A stretch of DNA of 64,000 bases from Arthrobacter ramosus. Lineage in GTDB: Bacteria; Actinomycetota; Actinomycetes; Actinomycetales; Micrococcaceae. This document shows positions 18,474-28,069 of this stretch, one piece after another. The position numbers and the translations under genes were made by a program. Within the stretch, counting starts at the first letter, position 1. Every line of letters begins with the position of its first letter. The DNA lies in NCBI RefSeq assembly GCF_039535095.1, contig NZ_BAAAWN010000001.1:3224001-3288000 (forward strand), given 5' to 3'. The notes under the pieces were generated by a model, which was not told where the DNA came from, did no database searches, and saw nothing but the letters and a program-made list of their open reading frames with translations.

Positions 18474-19274
18474 ATGTCCCACAGCCCAGCGGAAAGTCCC
18501 GCACCAGGCATGTCCCCTGCGCCCCCGGCGGTCACAGCGGAGGGCCTGCATGTCACGCGCGGGCACAAGAAGATCCTGCGCGGCTTGGACTTCGCCATGG
18601 AGCCCGGGCGCATCACGGGCTTGCTTGGACCCTCCGGGAGCGGCAAGACAACCCTCACGCGCTGCATCGTAGGAGTCCAGCGACTTACAGCCGGCAGCGT
18701 GGAAGTATTGGACCGTCCTGCGGGTACGCCGTCATTGCGGCACGACGTCGGATACGTCACCCAGGCACCGAGCGTCTACACGGACCTCAGTGTCGAGGCG
18801 AACGTCAGGTATTTCGGAGCCATGCACGGCGTCTCGGCGGCCGACACCGCGGAGGCGATTGCCGCCGTCGGGCTCGAATCACTGGCGCGGCGGAAGACGG
18901 CAGACCTTTCCGGCGGTGAATTCAGCCGGGTCTCGCTGGCCTGCGCGCTCGTCTCGCATCCGAAGCTGCTGGTCCTCGACGAACCGACCGTTGGCTTGGA
19001 TCCGGTACTGCGTGCCGAGCTGTGGGAACGGTTCGCCGCCATGGCCGAATCAGGCACCACCTTGCTGGTGTCCAGCCACGTCATGGAAGAGGCCTCGCAT
19101 TGCTCCTCGTTGCTCCTGCTCCGCGACGGCCTGCTGCTGGCGCAGCTCAGTCCGGCGGAACTCGGCGAGCGGGGACACAGCAACGATCTGGAACAGGCCT
19201 TCCTGCACATCATCCAGGAAACGAGCGTTACTTCGAACCGCCGGGGTGCCAATGAAAGCCAGGTGGCGTCATGA
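18474..19274 (+). CDS. ABC transporter ATP-binding protein (ABC-2 exporter)
   Basis: 266 aa nucleotide-binding subunit. Walker A GPSGSGKTT, signature DLSGGEFSRVSLACAL (LSGGE form), Walker B LLVLDEPTVGLDP and the switch His in VSSHVMEEASHCSSLLLL are all intact. N-terminal Pro/Ser-rich tail of about 20 residues. It pairs with the permease that starts in its stop codon (ATGA overlap). The half-size ABC-2 arrangement with a TetR suggests export of a toxic or drug-like compound. The GGAGG directly precedes the ATG. Confidence 0.93.
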   Translation: MSHSPAESPAPGMSPAPPAVTAEGLHVTRGHKKILRGLDFAMEPGRITGLLGPSGSGKTTLTRCIVGVQRLTAGSVEVLDRPAGTPSLRHDVGYVTQAPSVYTDLSVEANVRYFGAMHGVSAADTAEAIAAVGLESLARRKTADLSGGEFSRVSLACALVSHPKLLVLDEPTVGLDPVLRAELWERFAAMAESGTTLLVSSHVMEEASHCSSLLLLRDGLLLAQLSPAELGERGHSNDLEQAFLHIIQETSVTSNRRGANESQVAS

Positions 19275-20026
19275 ATCCAAGGATGATGTTTGCCACCACC
19301 AGACGGGTTTTGGATCAACTGCGGCACGACCACCGCAGCGTCGCGCTCATCATGGTGGTTCCATCCCTGCTGCTCACGGGCGTCTACTATCTCTTCGAGA
19401 ACGAAACTCTGCCTCCCGGATTCCCCCGGACCTTTGACCGGGTGGGACTCATGATGCTGGCCATTTTCCCGTTTGTGGTGATGTTCCTGGTCACGTCGAT
19501 CACGATGTTGCGCGAAAGGACTTCGGGGACGTTGGAACGGCTCCTGACGACGCCCATCCACAAAGCGGATCTCCTGTTCGGCTACGCGTTGGCGTTCTCC
19601 CTCATGGCGGCCCTGCAATCGCTTGTAGCCACGGCCGTGGCCTACTGGATCTTCAATCTGGATATCAAGGGTGGCCCCGGTTTCGTCGTGATGATCGCCG
19701 TCATCAACGCAGTACTGGGTGTCGCCCTTGGCCTCTTGTGCTCAGCCTTTGCCCGGACCGAGTTCCAAGCGGTGCAGTTCATGCCGGTAGTGGTGATACC
19801 GCAGATCCTGTTGTGCGGACTCTTCGTGGCCCGGGACCACATGAACAGCCTCCTGGAGAGCATTTCCAATGTGCTGCCGCTGACGTTTTCGGTCGATGCG
19901 CTCCAACAGATCGCCGACAACACCGAGGCGACGCAGGCCATGTGGCAGGATGCCGGGGTCATGGCGGCGATCGTCGTGGGAGTTTTAGTCCTGGCCTCGT
20001 TCACCCTCCGACGGCGGACCTCATGA
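19271..20026 (+). CDS. ABC-2 type transporter permease
   Basis: 251 aa with six membrane spans. ITMLRERTSGTLERLLTTPIHKADLLFGY is typical of ABC-2 (DrrB-like) permeases, where the short cytoplasmic helix contacts the ATPase. Translationally coupled on both sides: its ATG overlaps the ATPase stop, and its TGA overlaps the TetR start. Together with the ATPase it would form a (2+2) exporter. Substrate unknown. Confidence 0.92.
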   Translation: MNPRMMFATTRRVLDQLRHDHRSVALIMVVPSLLLTGVYYLFENETLPPGFPRTFDRVGLMMLAIFPFVVMFLVTSITMLRERTSGTLERLLTTPIHKADLLFGYALAFSLMAALQSLVATAVAYWIFNLDIKGGPGFVVMIAVINAVLGVALGLLCSAFARTEFQAVQFMPVVVIPQILLCGLFVARDHMNSLLESISNVLPLTFSVDALQQIADNTEATQAMWQDAGVMAAIVVGVLVLASFTLRRRTS

Positions 20027-20640
20027 GCGGCGCCTTGCCTCCCCTGCGGCGGGGACGCCGCAGCGGCGGGAGCGACTCCCGAGAACTGATCTTGGCCACA
20101 GCGCGCCGGCTCTTCGCCGAGCACGGTTTCGACGGCACGAGCCTGCGGCAAGTTGCCCGCGAAGCCGAAGTGGACCCGGCCATGGTCCACCACTTCTTCA
20201 AGGGTAAGGACGAACTCTTCGCCCAGAGCATCGAACTCCCGGCGGATCCCGACGAGGTCCTTGCCGGCGTCGAATCGTTGGATCCGTCGCAACGCTCGGA
20301 AGCAATCGTCCGGGCCGTGTTGCGCTTGTGGGAAAGCCCGGCGCAACACGGGCTTGTCGCGTTCGTCAGGGGAACGATCGGTTCCAAGGCCAAGACTGCC
20401 TTGCTGCGCGAGATGGTGGCGAGGACCATCCTCTCCAGGGTCACGGCGGGTCTTCCAGGCTCCCCTGAGGAAGCGAAAATGCGCGGCAACCTGGTTGCCT
20501 CGCAAATGGTGGGGCTCATGCTGATGCGCTACGTGGTCCGGCTCGAACCCCTGGCTTCAGCCTCCCAGGACGAGGTAGTCCGGCTCGTGGCACCGAACGT
20601 CCAGCACTACCTCACGGGCGAGCTCACTCCTCCCAAATGA
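20023..20640 (+). CDS. TetR/AcrR-family repressor of the ABC exporter operon
   Basis: 205 aa. The N-terminal helix-turn-helix is plain: ILATARRLFAEHGFDGTSLRQVAREAEVDPAMVHHFFKGKDELFA. The C-terminal 130 residues form the ligand-binding and dimer domain, with TILSRVTAGLPGSPEEAKMRG resembling the drug-efflux group of TetR proteins. ATG at 20023 overlaps the permease stop (ATGA), so it is made with the pump and can shut off its own operon through the palindrome at 18436-18461. A hairpin repeat begins at its stop codon. Confidence 0.92.
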   Translation: MSGALPPLRRGRRSGGSDSRELILATARRLFAEHGFDGTSLRQVAREAEVDPAMVHHFFKGKDELFAQSIELPADPDEVLAGVESLDPSQRSEAIVRAVLRLWESPAQHGLVAFVRGTIGSKAKTALLREMVARTILSRVTAGLPGSPEEAKMRGNLVASQMVGLMLMRYVVRLEPLASASQDEVVRLVAPNVQHYLTGELTPPK

Positions 20641-20689
20641 CTCGCATTTGTTGTCGTTATCAGGCGTCAAAACGACAACTACTGCGAGT
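20640..20689. repeat. Dispersed hairpin repeat, copy 1
   Basis: 19-nt arms (ACTCGCA..TTGTTGTCGTT) with two mismatches and a 12-nt loop, lying between the TetR stop and the convergent GNAT gene. The same element, including most of the loop, recurs at 35868-35914. It may act as a bidirectional terminator, but conservation of the loop suggests a repeat family. Confidence 0.8.
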
Positions 20690-20716
20690 CAGTTGGGTCG
20701 GGCACTACAGAACCAG

Positions 20717-21613
20717 TCAGTACAGCACCGTGGCGAAGGTTCCGAGGCGTTGGAAACCGACCCGCTCGTAGGTGGCGCGTGCCCTGGTGTTGTATTCGTT
20801 GACGTAGAGGCTCGTGATCGGCGCGAATTGTTGGGCGAGGACAACCACTCCCGCCATGTACCCGGCGCTGAGTCCTTGGCCTCGGAACTCCGGGTTCATC
20901 CAGACGCCCTGAACCTGCGTGGCCTGCGCCGTGACCGCCCCGAGTTCGGCTTTGAACTTCACGGTCCCGCCGGCGTCGATGTGCACCAAGGAATGGCCTT
21001 GCCGGATCAGTCCGGCGACCCTGCGGCTGTAGAAGTCCTCGCTCCCGAGAAAGGGCGAATAACCCACTTCCTCTTCGAACATCGCTGCGCAGGCGGGCAG
21101 GATCCGATCGAAGTCCGCGATGTTTCCGAAGCCGAGCTGCGGATTGGCTTCGACGGCGGGTGGCCCCGATATGGCCAGAAGCGGCTGATCGGCACGTACC
21201 TCGTGGGCGAAATGCCCCAGTTGCTCCAAGCGGGAATGGAGCGCCAGCACGGTCTCCGCGGGCCCGAAGATCGATGCGTAGCGACGGCCCGCCCGGTGAG
21301 CAGCCGCAGCCACGCGGGAAGCCAGTTCGGGGTCCAGCCGCACCGGAACCAGGTTGGCACCGGCCCAGCAGGCACCTACCAGGGCGTCGCCGTCGAACAC
21401 TCCAAAGACGCTCGCCCCACCGGAAGTAGGTGCGGCGCTCCCCGACGAATCGAGGTGCGCCAGAATAAAGACGTTCGCTACCGGATCTTCCATCGCGAGC
21501 ACGCGAAGGGCCCGGGTGTCGGCAGCGCCGAGCACCCGGACGGAAATCCCATCGGCAGCTGTCTCGTTACGAGACGCTAACCACGGGGCTACCCTTGACA
21601 GCATCTTCGCCAT
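20717..21613 (-). CDS. GNAT-family acetyltransferase (DUF4081 plus GNAT)
   Basis: 298 aa. An N-terminal DUF4081-like domain (about residues 25-150; [31 protein letters not shown]) is followed by a C-terminal GNAT domain with the acetyl-CoA loop in [20 protein letters not shown] and [22 protein letters not shown]. This pairing is common and conserved next to ispG in actinobacteria; the acceptor is not known. The ATG at 21613 overlaps the ispG end by 47 bases; no better start is visible downstream. Confidence 0.88.
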   Translation of the reverse strand: MAKMLSRVAPWLASRNETAADGISVRVLGAADTRALRVLAMEDPVANVFILAHLDSSGSAAPTSGGASVFGVFDGDALVGACWAGANLVPVRLDPELASRVAAAAHRAGRRYASIFGPAETVLALHSRLEQLGHFAHEVRADQPLLAISGPPAVEANPQLGFGNIADFDRILPACAAMFEEEVGYSPFLGSEDFYSRRVAGLIRQGHSLVHIDAGGTVKFKAELGAVTAQATQVQGVWMNPEFRGQGLSAGYMAGVVVLAQQFAPITSLYVNEYNTRARATYERVGFQRLGTFATVLY

Positions 21614-22733
21614 CGGCCTCCCCCATCTCTTCAGCGATACGCATGGCCTCTTCGATCAGTGTCTCAACAATCTGGCTCTCGGGGACAGTCTTAATGACTT
21701 CGCCCTTCACGAAGATCTGGCCCTTGCCGTTTCCGGAGGCCACACCGAGATCGGCTTCACGTGCCTCACCCGGGCCGTTCACCACGCAACCCATGACGGC
21801 GACGCGCAGCGGAATCTCCATTCCTTCAAGCCCTGCCGTGACCTGCTCGGCGAGCGTGTAGACGTCCACCTGGGCGCGTCCGCATGAAGGGCAGGAGACG
21901 ATTTCGAGCTTGCGGGGGCGCAGGTTGAGGGACTGCAGGATCTGGTTGCCGACCTTGATTTCCTCAACAGGCGGCGCGGAAAGGGACACGCGGATGGTGT
22001 CACCGATACCCCGGGACAGCAGCGCACCGAAGGCCGTAGCGGACTTGATGGTGCCCTGGAATGCGGGTCCGGCCTCGGTCACGCCAAGGTGCAGGGGCCA
22101 GTCGCCCTTTTCGGCAAGCATCTCGTAGGCCGCCACCATGATGACGGGGTCGTTGTGCTTGACGGAGATCTTGAAATCGTGGAAGCCGTGTTCCTCGAAC
22201 AACGAAGCTTCCCACACGGCCGACTCGACGAGCGCTTCGGGGGTGGCCTTGCCGTACTTCTTCAGGATGCCGGGCTCCAGGGATCCAGCGTTGACGCCGA
22301 TCCGGATGGAAGTGCCGTGGTCCTTGGCGGCCTTGGCGATTTCCTTCACCTGGTCGTCGAACTTGCGGATGTTGCCCGGATTGACGCGCACCGCAGCGCA
22401 ACCGGCCTCGATCGCGGCGAAGACGTACTTCGGCTGGAAGTGGATGTCCGCGATCACGGGAATCTGGGACTTACGGGCGATGATCGGCAATGCCTCGGCG
22501 TCATCCGCGGAAGGGCAAGCGACACGCACGATGTCACAGCCGGATGCCGTCAGCTCCGCGATCTGCTGCAGCGTGGCGTTGATGTCCGTGGTGGGCGTGG
22601 TGGTCATCGATTGCACGCTGATGGGTGAATCGGAGCCGACGCCGACCGAACCCACCTTGATCTGGCGGGTCTTGCGGCGGGGCGCGAGAACGGGGGGCGG
22701 GGCTGACGGCATTCCCAGGCTGACCGAGGTCAC
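21567..22733 (-). CDS. ispG: 4-hydroxy-3-methylbut-2-en-1-yl diphosphate synthase
   Basis: Iron-sulfur enzyme of the MEP isoprenoid pathway, converting MEcPP to HMBPP. 388 aa. TIM-barrel part has [19 protein letters not shown]; the C-terminal [4Fe-4S] ligands are in [13 protein letters not shown] and [19 protein letters not shown] start with AAGGAGT. It lies downstream of dxr and rseP in the usual actinobacterial order, though YciI and a hairpin separate it from rseP. Confidence 0.97.
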   Translation of the reverse strand: MTSVSLGMPSAPPPVLAPRRKTRQIKVGSVGVGSDSPISVQSMTTTPTTDINATLQQIAELTASGCDIVRVACPSADDAEALPIIARKSQIPVIADIHFQPKYVFAAIEAGCAAVRVNPGNIRKFDDQVKEIAKAAKDHGTSIRIGVNAGSLEPGILKKYGKATPEALVESAVWEASLFEEHGFHDFKISVKHNDPVIMVAAYEMLAEKGDWPLHLGVTEAGPAFQGTIKSATAFGALLSRGIGDTIRVSLSAPPVEEIKVGNQILQSLNLRPRKLEIVSCPSCGRAQVDVYTLAEQVTAGLEGMEIPLRVAVMGCVVNGPGEAREADLGVASGNGKGQIFVKGEVIKTVPESQIVETLIEEAMRIAEEMGEADGEDAVKGSPVVSVS

Positions 22734-22767
22734 GTGGACTCCTTGGGTTGAAATGGGTGGATCGTAG

Positions 22768-22789
22768 GGCCGGGGTCAGGACCCCGGCC
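22768..22789. terminator. GC-rich hairpin between the YciI gene and ispG
   Basis: Perfect 10-nt arms (GGCCGGGGTC) with a 2-nt spacer, starting 11 bases after the YciI stop on the minus strand. No T-run follows. It may stop or pause transcription between the YciI gene and ispG. Confidence 0.5.
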
Positions 22790-22799
22790 GGTCATGCTG

Positions 22800-23093
22800 C
22801 TAGGAAGCGTGGGCGGAGAGCATTCCGATAATGGGGTTCCACTCCGACGTCCGGATGCCTGCAATCCCGCGGACGGCGGCGAACGGATCCTCCTTCAGCG
22901 TGGCGTTCAGCTCGGACTCGTCGGCGGCCTCGAGCAGCAGCAGCGCACCCGCGCCGTCGGTGTAAGGGCCGCTCGCCAGCAGGGTTCCCTGCTCGGCCAG
23001 GCTGGCGAGCCAGGCACGGTGGGCAGGGCGGTTCGCGTCGCGCACCTCGGCGGACTCGGCGTCGTACACGTACTCAACAGCGAAAACAGTCAT
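22800..23093 (-). CDS. YciI-family protein
   Basis: 97 aa, ferredoxin-like dimeric alpha-beta barrel fold. Family signs are the N-terminal VFAVEYVYDA, the conserved His and Asp region around RPAHRAWLASLAEQGTLLASGPYTDGAGALLLLEA, and a C-terminal strand. YciI proteins have a suspected active-site His-Asp pair but mostly no assigned reaction. It lies between rseP and ispG on the same strand; no functional link is evident. Confidence 0.88.
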   Translation of the reverse strand: MTVFAVEYVYDAESAEVRDANRPAHRAWLASLAEQGTLLASGPYTDGAGALLLLEAADESELNATLKEDPFAAVRGIAGIRTSEWNPIIGMLSAHAS

Positions 23094-23156
23094 ATGGATA
23101 GCCTATCCCCCAAGCCCATTCCGGGGCGTCCACCGAGAGTTCAAGCCCATTCCGGA

Positions 23157-24488
23157 TCAGCCGAAGAGGTTGACGGGCTTGACGATGTCGGCGTAGATCA
23201 GCAATGCGCTCATGGCCATGAGGACACTCGCCACGACGTAGGTGAGCGGCAGGAGCTTGGCGATGTCGAAGGCGCCTGGATCCGGTTTGCCGAACAGCTT
23301 GGCGATTCGACGCCTGGCTCCCTCGTAGAGCGCGCCCGCCACGTGTCCGCCGTCGAGCGGCAAGAGCGGAACCAGGTTGAAGACGGCGAGGGCGAAGTTC
23401 AATCCGGCGAGGAGCCCCACGAGGGCGCTGACGCGCGATTGCAGCGGAACCTGATCCATGGCAGCCACTTCACCGGCCACCCGGCCGACGCCCACCACGC
23501 TGATGGGGCCGTTGGGATCGCGCGGTTCGGAGCCGAAAGCCGCTTGCGCGACGCCGACCACCCTGGCGGGCAGGTTGAGGATGACTCCCGCGATTTGCTT
23601 GATGTTCTCGCCAGCCATCGGAAGAACGCTCGACGCCGGTTGGGGCACCATGGCGGTCTGCGCGCCGATGCCGAGGAACCCGACTTCCTCGTACAACGGC
23701 TTGCCGTCCGCGCCCTTGGCCTGCAGGCCGTTGCCTCCAATGACGGGGCGTGCAGACAGCACGGGGGTCACTTGCGTGGTGACGCTCTTGCCGCCGCGGT
23801 CCACGGTGATTTGGACGGCCTTGCCGGCGGACGCCCGGATCCAGCCGCTCATTTCGGCCCAGCTCGTCACCGGCTTGCCGTCAAAGCTGGTGACAACATC
23901 GTTGGGCTGGAGCTTAGCCACTGCGGCCGGGGTCAGCTGGCAGTTCGGCGAGTTCGGATCGACGGTCTCGCCGGCCTTGACCTGGCACTTGGACACCTCG
24001 GCAATCGTGGTGGTGGCCGTGGACACTCCGAAGCCCATGAGTAGAACCGCGGTCAGAACCAAGCCGATGAGCAGGTTCATGGCCGGTCCACCCAGCATGA
24101 TGATGACCTTTTTCCAGACCGGGAGCCTGTAGAAGACCCTGTTCTCGTCGGCGGGGCCCACTTCCTCATGCGCAGCGGACCGGGCCTCGGTGGCGAGGGT
24201 CTGGAACATGCCGGTGCTGGACGGCCTGACGCTGCCATCTTCCTTGTTGGGCGGGTACATGCCGATCATCGCGACGTAGCCGCCCAGCGGGATAGCCTTG
24301 ACGCCGTATTCGGTCTCGCCTTTCCGCGTGGACCAAAGAGTAGGGCCGAAACCGATCATGTATTTCGTGACGCGCACTTTGAACAGCTTGGCGGGAAGCA
24401 AGTGCCCCACCTCGTGCAGCGCAATGGAGACGGCCACGCCGATCGCCACGAAGACGACTCCGAGAATGAACAGAATGACGGGATTCAT
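23157..24488 (-). CDS. rseP: Site-2 metalloprotease, RseP/Rip1 type
   Basis: Intramembrane zinc protease (M50) that cleaves anti-sigma factors and other membrane proteins. 443 aa. HEVGHLLPAKLF near residue 27 is the HExxH motif in the first membrane helix; the second metal site is in NLVPLLPLDGGHVAGALYEGARRR (NxxPxxxLDG). A PDZ domain (about 190-270, LQPNDVVTSFDGKPV) lies between. The mycobacterial homologue Rip1 controls envelope stress and lipid composition. Directly downstream of dxr, as is usual. Confidence 0.95.
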   Translation of the reverse strand: MNPVILFILGVVFVAIGVAVSIALHEVGHLLPAKLFKVRVTKYMIGFGPTLWSTRKGETEYGVKAIPLGGYVAMIGMYPPNKEDGSVRPSSTGMFQTLATEARSAAHEEVGPADENRVFYRLPVWKKVIIMLGGPAMNLLIGLVLTAVLLMGFGVSTATTTIAEVSKCQVKAGETVDPNSPNCQLTPAAVAKLQPNDVVTSFDGKPVTSWAEMSGWIRASAGKAVQITVDRGGKSVTTQVTPVLSARPVIGGNGLQAKGADGKPLYEEVGFLGIGAQTAMVPQPASSVLPMAGENIKQIAGVILNLPARVVGVAQAAFGSEPRDPNGPISVVGVGRVAGEVAAMDQVPLQSRVSALVGLLAGLNFALAVFNLVPLLPLDGGHVAGALYEGARRRIAKLFGKPDPGAFDIAKLLPLTYVVASVLMAMSALLIYADIVKPVNLFG

Positions 24489-24505
24489 GCCTTAAGTACT
24501 GCTTC

Positions 24506-25690
24506 CTAAAGGGTGCTGTTGGCTAAACGATCGTGGGTGCGCGTGCGTGCCCACCTCTCAGCATCCAACACGGAGTCCACCGTCAGCTCCAAGGATCCTG
24601 AATGTTCGCTGAGGACGGACTCCACCGTGTCCACGATGTCGGTAAACCGGATCCTGCCGGCGTGGAAGGCTTCCACCGCTTCCTCGTTGGCCGCGTTGAA
24701 GACGGCCGGATAGGTGCTCCCCTGCTTCGCGGCGTCCTTGGCCAGCTCCACGGCCGGGAAGGCTACCGAGTCAAGGGGCTCGAACGTCCAACTGGTGGCC
24801 TGGCTCCAGTCGCAAGCCTTGGCGGCGCGGGGCACGCGGTCCGGCCACCCGAGTCCAAGCGCGATGGGGAGCCGCATGTCCGGTGGAGAGGCCTGGGCAA
24901 TGATGGAGCCGTCCACGAACTCCACCATGGAGTGCACCACGGATTGCGGGTGCACCACGACGTCGATCCTGTCCAGGGGGACGTCGAACAGCAGATGCGC
25001 TTCGATGACCTCGAGGCCTTTGTTGACCAGGCTGGCCGAGTTGGTGGTGACCATGAGACCCATGTCCCACGTGGGGTGGGCAAGTGCCTCGGCCGGGGTG
25101 ACGTCGCGAAGTTGCTCGCGGCTGCGGCCCCGGAAAGGTCCGCCGGACGCTGTCAGGATGAGTTTCTCGACCTCTTTGTCGGTCCCCGCGCGCAGGCATT
25201 GGGCGATGGCCGAGTGTTCGGAGTCCACGGGCACGATCTGGTCAACGGCTGCCGCGGCCTTCACCAGTGCACCGCCGACGATCAGGGATTCCTTGTTCGC
25301 CAAGGCCAGGATGGCGCCGGACTCGAGGGCTGCCAGCGTGGGGGCCAGACCGATCGACCCCGTGATGCCGTTGAGCACGACGTCCGCTTCGATCGCGGCA
25401 ATTTTGGCGGACGCATCCGGCCCTGTGATGATCGCCGGATCGTAGTTCCGGAGTCCGGCGGCAGAGGCGGCCGCGCTGATGAGTTTCTGGAGTTCGTGGG
25501 CGTCGCCGTAGGCGATGCCGACTGCCTGGGCCTTGGTGTGGACGGCCTGCTGCGCGATGAGTTCCAGATTCCCGCCGCCCGCGCTCAGCGCCACGACTTC
25601 GAAGAGATGGGGAGCGGCGTCGACGACCTCAATCGCTTGTGTGCCGATGGAACCAGTGGACCCGAGGAGGATGATTTTGCGCGGCTGCAT
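24506..25690 (-). CDS. dxr: 1-deoxy-D-xylulose-5-phosphate reductoisomerase
   Basis: Second enzyme of the MEP pathway, making 2-C-methyl-D-erythritol 4-phosphate with NADPH. 394 aa. N-terminal Rossmann motif [17 protein letters not shown]; substrate region [15 protein letters not shown] and [12 protein letters not shown]; flexible loop and C-terminal helical domain complete. ATG start at 25690. Divergent from the lipase-maturation-factor gene by 38 bases. Confidence 0.97.
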   Translation of the reverse strand: MQPRKIILLGSTGSIGTQAIEVVDAAPHLFEVVALSAGGGNLELIAQQAVHTKAQAVGIAYGDAHELQKLISAAASAAGLRNYDPAIITGPDASAKIAAIEADVVLNGITGSIGLAPTLAALESGAILALANKESLIVGGALVKAAAAVDQIVPVDSEHSAIAQCLRAGTDKEVEKLILTASGGPFRGRSREQLRDVTPAEALAHPTWDMGLMVTTNSASLVNKGLEVIEAHLLFDVPLDRIDVVVHPQSVVHSMVEFVDGSIIAQASPPDMRLPIALGLGWPDRVPRAAKACDWSQATSWTFEPLDSVAFPAVELAKDAAKQGSTYPAVFNAANEEAVEAFHAGRIRFTDIVDTVESVLSEHSGSLELTVDSVLDAERWARTRTHDRLANSTL

Positions 25691-25728
25691 TGCTTAAGTA
25701 TCCCGCACCCCAGGCGTAGCGTTGGTTT

Positions 25729-27195
25729 GTGGACTGGGTCTCGTGGTTCGAGGCGCCGGACTATGAATTCGCCCGGCAGGTGCTCCAGCGCGGCACGGCC
25801 GCGCTCTATTTCATCGCGTTCCTGTCCAGCCTCAACCAGTTCCCCGCACTCCTTGGTGAACACGGGCTCCTGCCTGTCCCGAGGTATGTGGACGGCCACA
25901 GGATCCTGCGCAGGCCCAGCCTGTTCCGCTGGAAGTATTCTGACACCTTGCTCCGGGCCGTGTGCGCCGCCGGACTTGCCGTTTCCTTGTCGCTCGTAGG
26001 CGGGTTGCCGCAACTGGGCCCGCCGTGGCTTCCCCTGGCCGCGTTCCTGGCTTTGTGGTTGCTCTACATGTCGATCGTCAACGTCGGCCAGACCTTCTAC
26101 GGCTTTGGCTGGGAGATGCTGCTGCTGGAAATGGGCTTCACTGTCGGCTTCCTTGGTTCGGAACAGGTTCCCTCGCCAAGGACCATCCTCGTCCTGCTCG
26201 TGTGGCTGCTGTTCAGGCTGGAATTCGGCGCGGGCATGATCAAGATCCATGGCGGAAGCGAGTGGCGTGATTTAACCGCCCTGTACTACCACCATGAGAC
26301 GCAGCCTATGCCTGGACCGTTGAGCCGCCAGGCGCATCTCCTTCCCAAACCGATGCACCGCATGGAGGTGCTCGGAAACCACTTCGCCCAGTTGGTGGTG
26401 CCCTTCTTCCTGTTCGCCCCGCAGCCGCTGGCCACCATTGCCGCCGGATTTGTCGTCTTCACGCAGCTTTGGCTTGTGGGGAGCGGAAACTTCGCGTGGC
26501 TCAATTGGTCCGCGATCGTGCTTGCCTTCGCTGCGGTGAGTGACCCCGTCGCCCACGCTGTGCTGCCTTTCATACCGCAACGGACCAACACGGCCCCGGC
26601 AGTTCCGCAGACCCCGGTGTGGTGGCTCGCCGTCGTACTCGCAGTGACGGTGCTCCTCTTGGTGCTCAGCTATTGGCCCGTCCGCAACCTGCTTTCGCGG
26701 GAGCAGCTCATGAACGCCAGCTTCAACCGATGGCAGTTGGTCAACACCTATGGTGCGTTCGGCACGGTGACTCGGCACCGGGTGGAAATCGTGGTGGAAG
26801 GCACCCAGGCCGACGTTCCCGTCGATGAGGCCGATTGGCGCGAATACGGCTTCAAGGGCAAGCCCGGCGACGTCCGTAGGCTACCCCGGCAGTGGGCTCC
26901 GTACCACCTGCGCCTCGACTGGCTGATGTGGTTCCTGCCCTTGCGCACAGTGCATGAGGAATGGTTCTACGCGTTCTTGGGCAAACTGCTCGACGCCGAC
27001 CAGCCCACCTTGCGCTTGTTGCGCCAGGACCCATTCGACGGCGCACCGCCGCGTTGGGTGCGCGCGCGCAGCTTCCTTTACCGCTTCGCCACGAGGGCCG
27101 AGTTCCGCGAATCTGGTCAGCGCTGGATCCGGATGGAGCTCTACGAGGTCATCGCCCCGTTGTCGCTGCCGAAGTCGCGACGGAGCAGCCAATAG
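25729..27195 (+). CDS. Lipase maturation factor family membrane protein
   Basis: 488 aa with an N-terminal half of several membrane spans (about residues 20-330) and a soluble C-terminal domain. Diagnostic stretches are FIAFLSSLNQFPALLGEHGLLP, FGAGMIKIHGGSEWRDLTALYYHHETQPMPGPLS and the C-terminal WREYGFKGKPGDV followed by APYHLRLDWLMWFLPL. Vertebrate LMF1 helps lipases fold in the ER; the bacterial role is not established. GTG start with a short 38-base gap to divergent dxr. No lipase gene is adjacent. Confidence 0.88.
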   Translation: MDWVSWFEAPDYEFARQVLQRGTAALYFIAFLSSLNQFPALLGEHGLLPVPRYVDGHRILRRPSLFRWKYSDTLLRAVCAAGLAVSLSLVGGLPQLGPPWLPLAAFLALWLLYMSIVNVGQTFYGFGWEMLLLEMGFTVGFLGSEQVPSPRTILVLLVWLLFRLEFGAGMIKIHGGSEWRDLTALYYHHETQPMPGPLSRQAHLLPKPMHRMEVLGNHFAQLVVPFFLFAPQPLATIAAGFVVFTQLWLVGSGNFAWLNWSAIVLAFAAVSDPVAHAVLPFIPQRTNTAPAVPQTPVWWLAVVLAVTVLLLVLSYWPVRNLLSREQLMNASFNRWQLVNTYGAFGTVTRHRVEIVVEGTQADVPVDEADWREYGFKGKPGDVRRLPRQWAPYHLRLDWLMWFLPLRTVHEEWFYAFLGKLLDADQPTLRLLRQDPFDGAPPRWVRARSFLYRFATRAEFRESGQRWIRMELYEVIAPLSLPKSRRSSQ

Positions 27196-27212
27196 GCCCG
27201 GCCTGGTCAGTA

Positions 27213-27248
27213 GGCCCGGCCTGAGCAACCCTTCAGGAAAGCCGGGCC
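27213..27248. terminator. Convergent bidirectional terminator
   Basis: GGCCCGGC (27213-27220) pairs with GCCGGGCC (27241-27248), with an inner CTGA/TCAG pair. It lies between two convergent genes and overlaps the last codons of the CitE-like gene. A short direct repeat (TAGGCCCGGCCTG twice, from 27194) precedes it. Confidence 0.55.
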
Positions 27249-28069
27249 CTGCGCAGCATGGATTCCGCGTGTTTCAGGATGGGCCCGTCCACCATTTTGC
27301 CCTTGTACTGGAACACTCCGGTTCCGGCCGCGGCCGCAGCGTCAAGCAGTTCCCGGGCCCCGGCGACTGCCGCGGGCGACGGTGCGTAGGCTTCGCGGAC
27401 AACGGCAACCTGGTTCGGGTGGATGCAGGCCTTGGCACCGAATCCGCTGGCCACTGCGTCGGCGGATTCCACGGCCAGCCCGGCAAGGTCGGGAATGTCG
27501 ACGTAGACCGAGTCGATGGCTTCCTTGCCTACGGCTTTCGCGGCCAGCAGCACCGTAGACCGGGAGTGCGTTGCGACGGCCCGGTAGCCGCCGTCGTCCT
27601 TGCGGCTGGAGGTACCGCCCATGGAGGCGATCAGATCCTCGGCGCCCCACATGAGCCCGACGACGTTGGGAGCCTGGGCGATCTCAGCCGCGTTAATGAT
27701 CCCTTGGGCCGTCTCGCACAGGGCGATGACGTGGTAACCCTCGAGTGCTTTCAACTGTTCGGCGGTCTCGGCCTTGGCCAGCATGACGGTGCGGTAAGGG
27801 GTGTGCGCGAGGCAGTGCAGGTCCTTCTCGAAGTCCGGGGTGCCCACTGGATTGACGCGCACAATCGTGCGGCTGGGGTCGAGTTCGGCGGTCTCCCCGC
27901 CGGAGCCGAGCTGGGCGAGGATGGCGCCCCGGGCCCGCTTCTTGTCCGCGGGCGCGACGGCGTCCTCGAGGTCTACGATGACGGCGTCGGAACGCTCGGC
28001 GGCCTTTTGGAACCGTTCCGGGCGGTCGGCGGGGCAGAAAAGCAAAGCGGGGCCCATGGTGAAGGTCAT
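27233..28069 (-). CDS. CitE-like CoA-ester lyase, probable (R)-3-hydroxy-3-methylglutaryl-CoA/citramalyl-CoA lyase
   Basis: 278 aa TIM-barrel protein of the HpcH/HpaI and citrate-lyase-beta family. GPALLFCPADRPERFQKAAERS is the nucleotide-contacting start, AVIVDLEDAV carries a metal-binding acidic pair, and LCETAQGI and GFGAKACIHPNQV are family motifs. ATG at 28067-28069 overlaps the MaoC stop (ATGA). It is the last gene of the leucine operon, where a classical HMG-CoA lyase would be expected. The mycobacterial homologue Rv2498c has been reported to cleave (R)-HMG-CoA and citramalyl-CoA; the substrate here is inferred from that context. Confidence 0.85.
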   Translation of the reverse strand: MTFTMGPALLFCPADRPERFQKAAERSDAVIVDLEDAVAPADKKRARGAILAQLGSGGETAELDPSRTIVRVNPVGTPDFEKDLHCLAHTPYRTVMLAKAETAEQLKALEGYHVIALCETAQGIINAAEIAQAPNVVGLMWGAEDLIASMGGTSSRKDDGGYRAVATHSRSTVLLAAKAVGKEAIDSVYVDIPDLAGLAVESADAVASGFGAKACIHPNQVAVVREAYAPSPAAVAGARELLDAAAAAGTGVFQYKGKMVDGPILKHAESMLRRARLS

